This document shows positions 8,722 to 16,204 of a stretch of DNA of 64,000 bases, piece by piece. Under the pieces are notes generated by a model. It was not told the origin of the DNA. It searched no databases and saw nothing but the letters and a program-made list of their open reading frames with translations. The position numbers and the translations under genes were made by a program. Position 1 is the stretch's first letter; every line of letters begins with the position of its first letter. Source of the stretch: Rhizobium ruizarguesonis (lineage in GTDB: Bacteria > Pseudomonadota > Alphaproteobacteria > Rhizobiales > Rhizobiaceae); assembly GCF_012349115.1 (NCBI RefSeq), contig NZ_PQIG01000057.1, positions 1-64,000 of the forward strand, in the 5' to 3' direction.

Positions 8722-9642
8722 ATGAAGGCCAAACTCGGCATGTCGCCCATCGCCTGGTGGAACGACGATCTTCCTGAGCTCAGCGACGATGTGTCCCTGG
8801 AGGAATGCCTGCGGCAATCACGCGGTGCCGGCTTTACCGGCATGGAAAAGGGCCGCCGCTTCCCCGACGATCCCGAGGTGATGCTGCCCATCCTTCGCGC
8901 CGCCGACGTCACGCTGTGCGGCGGTTGGTTCTCGGGCACGCTTGTTGACGAGGAGCTTGCTGCCAACAAGGACCGCATCGCGCCGATGATCGAACTGTTC
9001 AAGGCCGTCGCCGCGCCCTGCATCGTTTATGGCGAAGTCGGCCGTTCCATCCAGGGCGACCGCTCCAAGCCGCTCGCGACCAAGCCGCGTCTTTCCGATG
9101 ACGAGATGAAGGCTTATGCGCACCGCGTCACCCAATTCGGAGAATGGTGCGCCGAGCAGGGCATGCCGCTCTCCTACCACCATCACATGGCCGCCGTGGT
9201 CGAAACCGAGCCGGAACTCGACGCCTTCATGCGCCATTCGGGCGAAGGCATCCCGCTGCTGCTCGATGCAGGGCATTTGGCCTTTGCCGGCGGCGACGTG
9301 CTGCGCGCCATCGAAAACCACCACGCCCGCATCAACCATGTTCACGTCAAGGATATCCGCAAGCCGGTGGTGGATGGGCTGGATCGCAGCCGGCAGTCCT
9401 TCCTCGATGCAGTGGCGCTTGGCGCCTTCACGGTGCCGGGCGACGGCTCGCTCGATTTCGGCGCCATCGTCCAGCGGCTGGCCGATCACGGCTATGAAGG
9501 CTGGTTCGTCGTCGAAGCCGAACAGGATCCACGCAAAGCCCCGCCGCAGAAAATGGCCGAGATCGGTCACGCCGAGTTGATGCGCGTCATGACGGCTGCT
9601 GGCTATACCGTGGAAACGGAAGGCTTCCCCAAGGGATCATAA
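8722..9642 (+). CDS. iolE: 2-keto-myo-inositol (inosose) dehydratase
   Basis: A 306-residue protein of the xylose-isomerase/AP-endonuclease TIM-barrel superfamily that dehydrates 2-keto-myo-inositol to the trihydroxycyclohexanedione used by IolD. It begins MKAKLGMSPIAWWNDD, the conserved IolE opening, and carries metal-site regions YHHHMAAVVET, LLLDAGHLAFAGGD and NHVHVKDIR in the expected order. In-frame ATGs at 8701 and 8716 are rejected because the AAGGAG ribosome-binding site (8709-8714) is correctly spaced only for 8722. Length is normal for the family. It sits between iolD and iolB. Confidence 0.94.
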   Translation: MKAKLGMSPIAWWNDDLPELSDDVSLEECLRQSRGAGFTGMEKGRRFPDDPEVMLPILRAADVTLCGGWFSGTLVDEELAANKDRIAPMIELFKAVAAPCIVYGEVGRSIQGDRSKPLATKPRLSDDEMKAYAHRVTQFGEWCAEQGMPLSYHHHMAAVVETEPELDAFMRHSGEGIPLLLDAGHLAFAGGDVLRAIENHHARINHVHVKDIRKPVVDGLDRSRQSFLDAVALGAFTVPGDGSLDFGAIVQRLADHGYEGWFVVEAEQDPRKAPPQKMAEIGHAELMRVMTAAGYTVETEGFPKGS

Positions 9643-9706
9643 AGCCTGGTTGTCCGGAGCCTCCTCCCACAAGCGGCGCGCCTTTTCGGGCCGCTGGAGC
9701 AAGAAG

Positions 9707-9816
9707 CCCCCTCATCCGCCCTCCGGGCACCTTCCCGGTGAGGAGAAGAGGAACAGAAACGGCGCGGCATGTCCCCTCTCCCCTCGGGGAGAAGGTGGCA
9801 GCAGCCGGATGAAGGG
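9707..9816. repeat. Palindromic repeat between iolE and iolB
   Basis: About 110 bp with imperfect inverted arms: the left arm CCCCCTCATCCGCCCTCCGG and the right arm ending in CAGCCGGATGAAGGG, with ACCTTC/GAAGGT and CCCTC/GAGGAG blocks pairing inside. This CCTCATCCG...ACCTTCTCCCC pattern is a widespread rhizobial intergenic repeat as far as I remember. It is different from the element between iolC and iolD. It places a large RNA hairpin upstream of iolB. Confidence 0.6.
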
Positions 9817-9849
9817 TCTGCACCCGCCAATTTACGAGGAAAAACACCA

Positions 9850-10647
9850 ATGCCAAATCTCAAGGTGAAACCGTCCGGCACCCACGGCCGCGTCACGCAT
9901 GTCACCCCGGAAAATGCCGGTTGGACTTATGTCGGCTTCGATCTGCATCGAATGAAGCCGGGCGAGACCGTTTCGGGAGAGACGGGCGATCGGGAAGTCT
10001 GCCTCGTCTGGGTGACCGGCAAGGGCAAGGCGTCCGCCGGCACAAAGGATTTCGGCACGCTCGGCGGCCGGATGAACCCGTTCGAAGGCGCACCGCATGC
10101 GCTCTACATCCCGATGGAATCGACATGGTCGGTGACGGCGGAGACCGATCTGGAGCTCGCAGTCTGCTCCGCACCCGGCGGCGGCACCTATCAGGCGAAG
10201 GCGATCCCGCCCGGCACGCACCCGCAGGTGACACGCGGCAAGGGCACGAATGTGCGCTACGTCAACAATATCATGCCGGAGGACGACAGTTCGGCGCATT
10301 CGCTGCTGGTCGTCGAGGTGATCACGCCGGGCGGCCATACCTCCTCCTACCCGCCGCACAAGCACGACCAGGATGACCTGCCGAACGAGAGTTTCCTGGA
10401 AGAGACCTATTACCATCGGCTCAACCCGCCGCAGGGCTTCGCTTTCCAGCGCGTCTATACCGACGATCGTTCGCTCGACGAAGCGATGGCGCTCGAGGAC
10501 GGCGATGTGACGCTGGTGCCGAAGGGCTACCACCCCTGTGCCGCCTGCCATGGTTACGATCTCTACTACCTCAACGTCATGGCCGGCCCGCAGCGGATCT
10601 GGAAGTTCCACAATGCCGCCGAGCATGAGTGGCTGATGAAGGCGTGA
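9850..10647 (+). CDS. iolB: 5-deoxy-glucuronate isomerase
   Basis: A 265-residue bicupin enzyme that isomerises 5-deoxy-glucuronate to 2-deoxy-5-keto-gluconate, the substrate of IolC. Recognisable elements are EVITPGGHTSSYPPHKHD, the metal-binding cupin histidines, then EETYYHRLNPPQGFAFQRVY and the closing GYHPCAACHGYDLYYLNVMA. Cytosolic. The ATG at 9850 is preceded by GAGG; a longer frame beginning at 9769 reads through the palindromic repeat and is not plausible. It is the last gene of the iol cluster. In rhizobia the semialdehyde dehydrogenase IolA and IdhA are usually elsewhere, and neither is seen here. Confidence 0.94.
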   Translation: MPNLKVKPSGTHGRVTHVTPENAGWTYVGFDLHRMKPGETVSGETGDREVCLVWVTGKGKASAGTKDFGTLGGRMNPFEGAPHALYIPMESTWSVTAETDLELAVCSAPGGGTYQAKAIPPGTHPQVTRGKGTNVRYVNNIMPEDDSSAHSLLVVEVITPGGHTSSYPPHKHDQDDLPNESFLEETYYHRLNPPQGFAFQRVYTDDRSLDEAMALEDGDVTLVPKGYHPCAACHGYDLYYLNVMAGPQRIWKFHNAAEHEWLMKA

Positions 10648-10706
10648 AGGCTTCTTCAGATCGCTAAATAATCTGACAGCGCGAAACTGCCGCTGATGGT
10701 TCACTG

Positions 10707-10730
10707 CCTCCATCCAAACACGGATGGAGG
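10707..10730 (+). promoter_or_regulatory. Hairpin sequestering the ribosome-binding site of the DUF1127 gene
   Basis: CCTCCATCC (10707-10715) and GGATGGAGG (10722-10730) form a perfect 9-bp stem with a 6-base loop. The 3' arm contains the whole GGAGG Shine-Dalgarno sequence of the gene starting at 10737, six bases on. Folded, this RNA would be closed to ribosomes. It lies 60 bases after iolB and lacks a T-tract, so it is a poor terminator. A temperature- or RNA-dependent switch is possible. Confidence 0.6.
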
Positions 10731-10736
10731 ATCACC

Positions 10737-10964
10737 ATGCACAGCTCGAATTTCACGATACCGGCGCGAAATATTCGCTCTTCGCGCTCTATACGGCCCG
10801 GCCTTTTTCTTGCGATCATCACCGCTGCCCACTGGCTGGCACGCAAGGTGAGCGAACGACGCAACCTGAATGCGTTGATGGAACTTTCCGATGAGCAGCT
10901 GAAGGATATCGGCCTTTCCAGGGGGCAGACGGAAAGCGACGTCCACGTCTATAGTCGCTACTGA
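10737..10964 (+). CDS. DUF1127 small protein
   Basis: A 75-residue basic protein whose C-terminal half, ARKVSERRNLNALMELSDEQ followed by LKDIGLSRGQ, is the hallmark of DUF1127 (YjiS-like) proteins. The N-terminal half is variable with a hydrophobic patch LFLAIITAAHWLA. Such proteins are numerous in Rhizobiales; reported roles involve phosphate/carbon control through protein or RNA contacts. GGAGG lies six bases before the ATG but inside a perfect hairpin, suggesting translational control. The gene is followed by a RIME-like repeat. Confidence 0.85.
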   Translation: MHSSNFTIPARNIRSSRSIRPGLFLAIITAAHWLARKVSERRNLNALMELSDEQLKDIGLSRGQTESDVHVYSRY

Positions 10965-10984
10965 AACGTCAGCGTGATACCATG

Positions 10985-11090
10985 CCCTACAGCGTAGCGC
11001 GTCTTTTCAGACGCGCGAAGAACGTCGTAGCATTTTGAACCGCTGCATAATTCTTTCAATCGATCCCGATTTAGGGAATTATGCGGTCGG
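10985..11090. repeat. RIME-like intergenic repeat (family A, copy 2)
   Basis: Two blocks: GCGCGTC-TTTTCA-GACGCGC with GTCGTAGCATTTTGAAC behind it (about 10991-11038), then GCATAATTCTTTCAATCG / CGATTTAGGGAATTATGC around the same ATCC loop as copy 1 (about 11043-11084). The second palindrome is less perfect than in copy 1 (2294-2337). It separates the DUF1127 gene from the AraC regulator. Confidence 0.75.
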
Positions 11091-11127
11091 TCGCCTCGTC
11101 GGGCGGCCGTCTGACCCGGAACACGCA

Positions 11128-11964
11128 ATGTCGCAGTTTTCAACAGCGCCGCTCCTGAAAACGAAGACGGTCACCATTCGTGACATCGTCTGCAATGGCG
11201 AGTGCCGTCACAAAAGCGACGAGGAATGCGCCCACAGGACGAGCCTCGTCTATCCCTATCGCGGCGTCTTCATGCGGCATGTCGGTCGCAATGATACGGT
11301 GGCCGAAGCCAATCAGGTCTTGTTCTTCAATACCGGCCAGGGATATCGGATCAGCCATCCCATCGAGGGCGGCGACGCCTGCATCGATCTGGCAATCGAC
11401 GAATCCATGCTCGAAGAGCTTACGCCGAAGGAGCAGGTGCAGCCCGGCCCGCCCTTTGCCTTCCGCCGCCAGCGCCGGCGGATCGATCCGCGCGCGCAGG
11501 CCCTGGTCGCTCTCCTGCGTCATGGTCTCAGCCGCAACGTCGCCGAGACGCTGGAGGCGGAAATATTGGCGCTGACGCTGGTGCGCCGTTCGCTCGGCGA
11601 GCGCACATCGCATGCGGCGGGTGCCAGTGCCGGCCGGCAGAAACTCGTCGACCGGGCAAAGCTGGTGCTTTCCTCCGATCTCGCGCGGCGCTGGACGCTT
11701 TCGGAAATCGCCGCCGAAGTGGGCGTCTCGCCCGTTTATCTCACCCAGGTCTTCCAGCAGGTCGAGGCGACGCCGCTCTATCGCTACCAGCTGCGGCTGC
11801 GGCTTGCCCGCGCGCTCGATCTGCTCGGCCAGTATGAGGATCTGACGGCGCTCGGTCTTGATCTCGGCTTTTCCAGCCACAGCCATTTCAGCGCTTCCTT
11901 CAAGCAGTCTTTCGGGCAGACTCCAGCCGAATTCCAACGCGCGGCGCAGCTGCGGCGCAGGTAG
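11128..11964 (+). CDS. AraC-family transcriptional regulator
   Basis: A 278-residue regulator. The C-terminal 100 residues hold the double HTH of AraC proteins: ARRWTLSEIAAEVGVSPVYL for the first and LTALGLDLGFSSHSHFSASF followed by KQSFGQTPAEFQ for the second. The N-terminal part starts with a cysteine-rich stretch, IVCNGECRHKSDEECAHRTS, which is unusual and could be a metal- or redox-sensing element; its spacing of Cys/His is visible but its function is not known. I chose the ATG at 11128; frames further upstream run into the repeat. Targets are unknown; the neighbouring Cys-rich miniprotein may be related. Confidence 0.85.
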   Translation: MSQFSTAPLLKTKTVTIRDIVCNGECRHKSDEECAHRTSLVYPYRGVFMRHVGRNDTVAEANQVLFFNTGQGYRISHPIEGGDACIDLAIDESMLEELTPKEQVQPGPPFAFRRQRRRIDPRAQALVALLRHGLSRNVAETLEAEILALTLVRRSLGERTSHAAGASAGRQKLVDRAKLVLSSDLARRWTLSEIAAEVGVSPVYLTQVFQQVEATPLYRYQLRLRLARALDLLGQYEDLTALGLDLGFSSHSHFSASFKQSFGQTPAEFQRAAQLRRR

Positions 11965-12065
11965 AAGTCGTCATCGATCGCTAAAGATTTCGACAGCGGC
12001 AACGCGGTCATCGATGTCTTATGAGCCTGTCCCGATTGTGGGACGATCAACTGGAGGATCACCAG

Positions 12066-12227
12066 ATGAAGAAGACCACGTGCGCTGCCTGCGACTGCGA
12101 ACTCGGCGCGGAGATCATCACCGTCAAGCTCGGCGGCAAGACTGTCGAGGTCTGCTGCCAGGAATGCGCCGAGGCGCTGAATGAGGCGGAAGCCGCGACA
12201 TCGGCCGCTTCGAGCAGCAAGGAATAG
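12066..12227 (+). CDS. Small Cys-rich protein (metal-binding, TRASH/YHS-like)
   Basis: A 53-residue protein, MKKTTCAACDCELG then IITVKLGGKTVEVCCQECAE and a short Ala/Ser/Glu-rich tail. The C-x2-C-x-C and C-C-x2-C clusters resemble the small zinc- or copper-binding TRASH/YHS knuckles. GGAGG stands nine bases before the ATG, within a small stem CTGG/CCAG that leaves it in the loop. It ends 14 bases before a strong bidirectional terminator. Placement directly after the AraC gene with its own Cys-rich N terminus suggests, but does not show, a shared metal theme. Confidence 0.7.
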   Translation: MKKTTCAACDCELGAEIITVKLGGKTVEVCCQECAEALNEAEAATSAASSSKE

Positions 12228-12240
12228 ACGACATCAGGCA

Positions 12241-12267
12241 AAAGCCGCGCTCCCCGCGCGGCTTTTC
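12241..12267. terminator. Bidirectional Rho-independent terminator
   Basis: AAAAGCCGCGC, loop TCCCC, GCGCGGCTTTT: a perfect 11-bp inverted repeat flanked by A and T runs, usable from both strands. It would end the transcript of the Cys-rich miniprotein gene from the left and, after the repeat, that of the MATE gene from the right. Confidence 0.85.
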
Positions 12268-12281
12268 CGTCTATATCTTTG

Positions 12282-12335
12282 TATTGCGCAATTCCGGACG
12301 CAAAACCGCTGCGCACTTTGCTGGAATTGCTTCAG
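12282..12335. repeat. Palindromic intergenic repeat (family B, copy 1)
   Basis: GCGCAATTCCGGACGCAAAA ... CCGCTGCGCACTTTGCTGGAATTGC: an inverted repeat whose outer arms are GCAATTCC / GGAATTGC. The same unit, with CCTGGAATTGCT at its end, recurs at 16119-16204 and 19277-19405. It touches the 3' end of the MATE gene. Confidence 0.7.
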
Positions 12336-13699
12336 ACGGGCAGAAGCCCGTAATGCCAGCCGCGGCGTTTTGCATTCTGCGACAGCACCAGGAAGGCAAG
12401 GATGAACATGCCTGCCTCGGCAAAGACCGGCACCATCCAGATCCCCTGCTCGCCGAAGACGAAGGGCAGCAGGAAGGTGAGCGGCAGGGTGAGCAGATAG
12501 GGCCGCGACAGGCCGAAGATCGCCGCGCGCGGCGCATCGCCGATCGACTGGAAATAGGATGACAGGATCAGCATCTGCCCGAAGAGAAAATAGGCGCCGA
12601 TCGTCCAGGTCAGAATTCGCCTGACCTCGGCGATGATCGCCGGATCGGCGACGAAGACGGCGCCGAGACGGCCAGCCAGCAATTCGACGGTGATCTCCAC
12701 CAGAGTGCAATAGACGAGTGCTGCGAGCATGGCGATCTGCAGGCTGCGGCCGACGCGGAGCCCGAGGCCGGCGCCGTGATTGTTGCCGGCGACCGTCTGC
12801 AGCGCGATGCTGAGGCCAAGCAGCGGCAGATAGGTGAAGGTCATGATCCTCGTGATGATGCCGTAGGCGGCCACCGTCGCGACGTAGTCATGCGTGCTCC
12901 AGAGCGAGATGTTGATCAGAATGGCGGCCGAGGCCAGCGATATGCCGATGAAGCCGAGGCTCATGGGCGCGCCGAAGGCGACGATGCCGCGCCATTCGGC
13001 AAGAGCCAACCCTCGGGAAGGCCTCAGTGCCGCCGGCCGACGCCAGCGATAGGCGAGCACGGCCGCAAGACAGACGAATTGCGATGCGATGGAGCCGGCT
13101 GCCGAACCGAGCACACCCCAATGCATCACCGCCATGAACAGCCAGTTGGCGAGGATGTTGAGCAGCGAGGCCGACAGCGTCACCAGCGTCATGAAACCAA
13201 TCTTGCCTTCGCAGCGCAATCCGTCGAGATGCAGCGACAGGAAGAAGCTGACCGGCGCACAGGCGATCATCGCGCCCATGAACAGCATGGCGCCATGGGC
13301 AACAGTGGCATTGCCGGCGGCACCGGCATCGATGATCTGCCGGCCTATCGCCCAGTAGACCAGATTGAGGACGAGGATAACGGCGAGCGCCAGCGCATGC
13401 GCGCCGGCAAACACCCGACGCGCGCCATCGCGATTGCCGGCGCCGAGCCGGCGGGCGAGGATGCTCGCCATGCCGTTGGAGACCAGCGATTGCAAGGCGA
13501 TCAACAACATCAGCCCGGGGAAAATCAGGCTGACGGCGGAAAGCGCGTCCGGGCCGACATAGGCACCGAGGAAGTAGGCGTCGACGACGGTGAACAGGCC
13601 GTTGACGGTGGTGATCGCGACGATCGGCGCCGCCGTCCTGATGAAGACGCCCGGCAGCCAGCCGGTGAGAAAGGCATTGCCTTCGGAAAGATCGGTCAT
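12332..13699 (-). CDS. MATE-family multidrug efflux transporter
   Basis: A 455-residue polytopic inner-membrane protein with the expected twelve hydrophobic segments and the MATE internal repeat (two halves each with a long Ala/Leu-rich set). The N-terminal region PIVAITTVNGLFTVVDAYFL and the later SQFVCLAAVLAYRW match the family pattern of Na+ or H+ coupled drug exporters. The start MTDLSEGNAF has only a weak ribosome-binding site. It appears monocistronic, transcribed leftward; the substrate cannot be told. Confidence 0.85.
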   Translation of the reverse strand: MTDLSEGNAFLTGWLPGVFIRTAAPIVAITTVNGLFTVVDAYFLGAYVGPDALSAVSLIFPGLMLLIALQSLVSNGMASILARRLGAGNRDGARRVFAGAHALALAVILVLNLVYWAIGRQIIDAGAAGNATVAHGAMLFMGAMIACAPVSFFLSLHLDGLRCEGKIGFMTLVTLSASLLNILANWLFMAVMHWGVLGSAAGSIASQFVCLAAVLAYRWRRPAALRPSRGLALAEWRGIVAFGAPMSLGFIGISLASAAILINISLWSTHDYVATVAAYGIITRIMTFTYLPLLGLSIALQTVAGNNHGAGLGLRVGRSLQIAMLAALVYCTLVEITVELLAGRLGAVFVADPAIIAEVRRILTWTIGAYFLFGQMLILSSYFQSIGDAPRAAIFGLSRPYLLTLPLTFLLPFVFGEQGIWMVPVFAEAGMFILAFLVLSQNAKRRGWHYGLLPV

Positions 13700-13783
13700 G
13701 GAGAAATCCGTGCGATAGGAGGCAGGCCCGATCCGGCTTAAAAGTCATGCGGATCCGGACGGCCTCAAAAGGACAAAAACAAT

Positions 13784-14224
13784 CTAGAGATCGAGCACCA
13801 GATGCGGCACGCCGTTCGAGGTCTTCCTCGGCGACACGCCGTCGGCATCGATCTGCGCGTTCACACGCCGGCGAAAGGCCGAAAAGCTCTCGAAGGTGAC
13901 GACATCCACCGGTTCGTCGAAATGGATGGTGATCCTGTGGAGATCGCCGCCCGGCAGGGCCGAAAGCGCCAGAACCTCACCGGTGAACGGTTGGTTGAGA
14001 TAACGGCCGCGAATATGCGCGCCGACGAAGAGCGGCGTCTTCGTGCTAGCATTGGGCTTTGCCGCAAGGGCTGCGAGCGTGTTCCAATCGCGCGCGCCGT
14101 GCTGGCGGGCAATCATTTCCAGGGCCGCGCTGTGGGTGAGCGGGGTGCCGCGATCGTTCATCGCTTGGCGCAGCCGCTTGGCCTGGGCCTTCAATTCGTC
14201 AATGGCAGGATAGGTCGTCGTCAT
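13784..14224 (-). CDS. Glyoxalase-superfamily small protein (Glyoxalase_8 type)
   Basis: A 146-residue protein. Its first 60 residues, with IDELKAQAKRLRQAM, LTHSAALEMIARQHGARDWN and TLAALA, match the helical N-terminal module of a family annotated as glyoxalase-related. The C-terminal half (GRYLNQPFTGEVLALS... and VDVVTFESFSAFRRRVNA) is a small beta-rich domain. The start at 14224 is chosen over a longer frame because it begins the conserved module and has AAGG upstream. The biochemical role is not known. It stands alone between the MATE gene and a PilZ-like gene. Confidence 0.65.
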   Translation of the reverse strand: MTTTYPAIDELKAQAKRLRQAMNDRGTPLTHSAALEMIARQHGARDWNTLAALAAKPNASTKTPLFVGAHIRGRYLNQPFTGEVLALSALPGGDLHRITIHFDEPVDVVTFESFSAFRRRVNAQIDADGVSPRKTSNGVPHLVLDL

Positions 14225-14580
14225 GGAGTGAGCCTTCGCAAGGCATGCTCTTCGACTGCAGATGGGAGCTCGCATTGCCGCCAGTCAGCATGCACAAGGG
14301 GCCGTGACCATGATTGCGAGGGCTTCACCATGGATTTTCATCCGCGAGCGGCCGGTGCCTCGAACCGACCCTGTGTATGCGCGAACGCCGCCGACATGTC
14401 AAGAATGGCGCATGTGCACCAGGAATGAGCAAAGTTGGGGCAAATCTGCACGAAATCGGTGCGATTTTCCCGCAGATTTCACAGAAGCATTCAATCTTAG
14501 CGATGTTCTTCAGCAAGTGTCAGCATTCTTCCGCTAATATCCTGTCGTATAACAAGCGGAGGCTAAAAAGGGCCTTTCAG
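14225..14580. other. Intergenic stretch without a recognisable gene
   Basis: About 355 bases. Overlapping open frames on both strands show no family likeness and unlike codon use. The right part (14490-14575) is more AT-rich and probably holds the promoter of the PilZ-like gene, whose nearby purine-rich AAAAAGGG lies seven bases before its ATG. Confidence 0.4.
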
Positions 14581-14913
14581 ATGCACCTCGACACAGAACA
14601 CCCCAAGCCGGAACGTGCTTACAGGGAATTCAATCTCGACAGGCCCGGCAACATCATCTTCGTCGGCCATCACCTCAGCACCGGGACGCAGGTGCGCTGC
14701 CTGATCCGCACCATCACGCTCGCAGGCGCATTGCTCGAAGTCAGCCCGAACCTGGAAATGCCGAGCCATTTCTTCCTCGAAATCCTTGGCATCCATGACG
14801 AGATCGGTGCGACCGTGGTCAAGCGCGAAGGCGAATTGGTGACGATCAGCTTCAACATGCTGATCAATCCGGAATTCCTGCACCACGTGTTACGACTGAA
14901 CTTCGAAAGCTGA
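14581..14913 (+). CDS. PilZ-like small protein
   Basis: A 110-residue soluble protein. The central part (VRCLIRTITLAGALLEVSP, then HFFLEILGIHDEIGATVVKR and ITISF-like strands) has the small beta-barrel pattern of PilZ-type proteins, which often bind cyclic di-GMP. The usual RxxxR and D/NxSxxG signatures are only partly visible, so nucleotide binding is uncertain. It is paralogous to the protein at 17515-17916: both share the F/Y-x-LxILG segment, a mid VxRx5-I strand and a closing L-x3-V-x-R-x-(N/D)F motif. The start is set by purine-rich AAAAAGGG and the lack of similarity further upstream. Confidence 0.65.
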   Translation: MHLDTEHPKPERAYREFNLDRPGNIIFVGHHLSTGTQVRCLIRTITLAGALLEVSPNLEMPSHFFLEILGIHDEIGATVVKREGELVTISFNMLINPEFLHHVLRLNFES

Positions 14914-15115
14914 GGTTTTTCCCGATCCGTGAATCATCGGGGCGCGGCACCTTTGTTTCGCCGCCCCGTCTTGCGGCGAGACGCACGATTGCCGGAACAG
15001 CCCAGAGAAATCCGCGCCATTCCGGACGATCGAGCGGATCGGCCAAGGGATCGCGGCGGATCCGGCGATTGCGGATTTCGATTTCCCTGAAGAGAACAAC
15101 CCAGTTGAGATCCAT
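14864..15115 (-). CDS. Hypothetical small protein
   Basis: An 83-residue basic protein beginning MDLNWVVLFREIEIRNRRIR. The ATG at 15115 has GGAGGATGAAGCA upstream, a good ribosome-binding site. The gene overlaps the end of the PilZ-like gene by 50 bases on the opposite strand. I recognise no family. The good start signal supports it; the overlap and Arg-rich composition weaken it. Confidence 0.4.
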   Translation of the reverse strand: MDLNWVVLFREIEIRNRRIRRDPLADPLDRPEWRGFLWAVPAIVRLAARRGGETKVPRPDDSRIGKNLSFRSSVVTRGAGIPD

Positions 15116-15205
15116 TGCTTCATCCTCCATCTATTGTTGGAGCAATTGAGCTAAGTCTTCGCACCCTTCCGATGTAGAGGCGCGGGGGAAAGGGGGTTTT
15201 CATCC

Positions 15206-16072
15206 ATGAAAGATGCCAGCTGGGACGACCTGCAACTTTTCTTCCATGTTGCGACCGGCGGCGGGCTTTCTGCGGCGGCGGTGCGTACCGGGCTCAGCGC
15301 GCCGACGATCGGCCGGCGCATGCTGGCGCTCGAAAGGGTGACGGGCCGATCGCTGTTCAGCCGCGGTCCCACCGGTTATCTGCTGGCCAAGGACGGGCAG
15401 GAGCTGCTCGATCGCGTGCGGCTGATGCAGGATGCGGCGCGTGCGATCTCCGACTGGCGCGGCGAGGTGCTGACGCTGCCGATCGTCTCGACGGCCGCCG
15501 ACAGCTGGACCTCGCGCTTCGTCGCCGATCATCTGGCCAGCGTCTGGACGCCGAAGGACGGCTTCCGCATGTGCTACAAGACCTGCGATACGAGCGTCGA
15601 TTTCACCTATCGCGAGGCGCATATCGCCGTTCGCCACAGCCGGCCGGACAGCGGCAACGTCGCGATCCGCCGTTCGGTCAAGGTGGCGCATGCGGCTTAT
15701 CAGGCGGCCGGTAATGACGAGGCCAACTGCAACTGGATCTCGCTCGGCACCGATAGCGCCATCACGCCGGCCGACAAATGGACTTTCGAACAGCCGGATT
15801 CCTGGATCACCAGTTGGACGAACACGCCGCATATGCTGTTTTACCTGATCCGCGGCGGCGCCGGCCGCGGGGTTCTTCCCTGTTTCATCGGCGATCAGGA
15901 GCGCAGGCTCGTCCGCGCCGGGCCCGTGATCGACGAGCTGACTTACGAGATGTGGATCGTTGCGCATGACGACGAACGGCAACGGCCGGAGGTCAGGATT
16001 GTGATCGACCGCCTGGCGGCGCTCTTTGCCGATCATGAGGAGCTGTTTGCCGGGCAGAGATCATCGGCATGA
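15206..16072 (+). CDS. LysR-family transcriptional regulator
   Basis: A 288-residue regulator. The winged HTH covers residues 5-65: DLQLFFHVATGGGLSAAAVR, TGLSAPTIGRRMLALE and the wing GRSLFSRGPTGYLL. The remainder is a periplasmic-binding-protein-like sensor domain, though shorter and more divergent than usual (WTSRFVADHLA, ITPADKW, RGVLPCFIGD). The ATG follows a purine-rich GGGGGAAAGGGGG. The sensor domain has an unusually high number of Trp residues. No divergently transcribed target gene of obvious function is adjacent, so its target is unclear. A terminator follows. Confidence 0.85.
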   Translation: MKDASWDDLQLFFHVATGGGLSAAAVRTGLSAPTIGRRMLALERVTGRSLFSRGPTGYLLAKDGQELLDRVRLMQDAARAISDWRGEVLTLPIVSTAADSWTSRFVADHLASVWTPKDGFRMCYKTCDTSVDFTYREAHIAVRHSRPDSGNVAIRRSVKVAHAAYQAAGNDEANCNWISLGTDSAITPADKWTFEQPDSWITSWTNTPHMLFYLIRGGAGRGVLPCFIGDQERRLVRAGPVIDELTYEMWIVAHDDERQRPEVRIVIDRLAALFADHEELFAGQRSSA

Positions 16073-16076
16073 CACG

Positions 16077-16104
16077 AAAACGCGGGCCTCTCGACCCGCG
16101 TTTC
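16077..16104 (+). terminator. Rho-independent terminator of the LysR gene
   Basis: AAACGCGGG (16078-16086) and CCCGCGTTT (16095-16103) form a 9-bp stem with an 8-base loop, five bases after the LysR stop codon. Confidence 0.75.
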
Positions 16105-16118
16105 CTCAGGGTGCCGCT

Positions 16119-16204
16119 AGAGCGGTAACCGCTCTATCCTTCTGTTTCTACGCAATTCCGGACGGAAAACCGCTTCACACTTTTCCTGGAATTGCTCCAA
16201 CGGC
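16119..16204. repeat. Palindromic intergenic repeat (family B, copy 2)
   Basis: AGAGCGGTAACCGCTCT, itself a palindrome, is followed by TTTCTACGCAATTCCGGACG, AAAACCGCTTCACACTTTTC and CTGGAATTGCTCC. The outer arms GCAATTCC and GGAATTGC pair. It fills the space between the LysR gene and the stop codon of the host-attachment gene. Confidence 0.75.
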
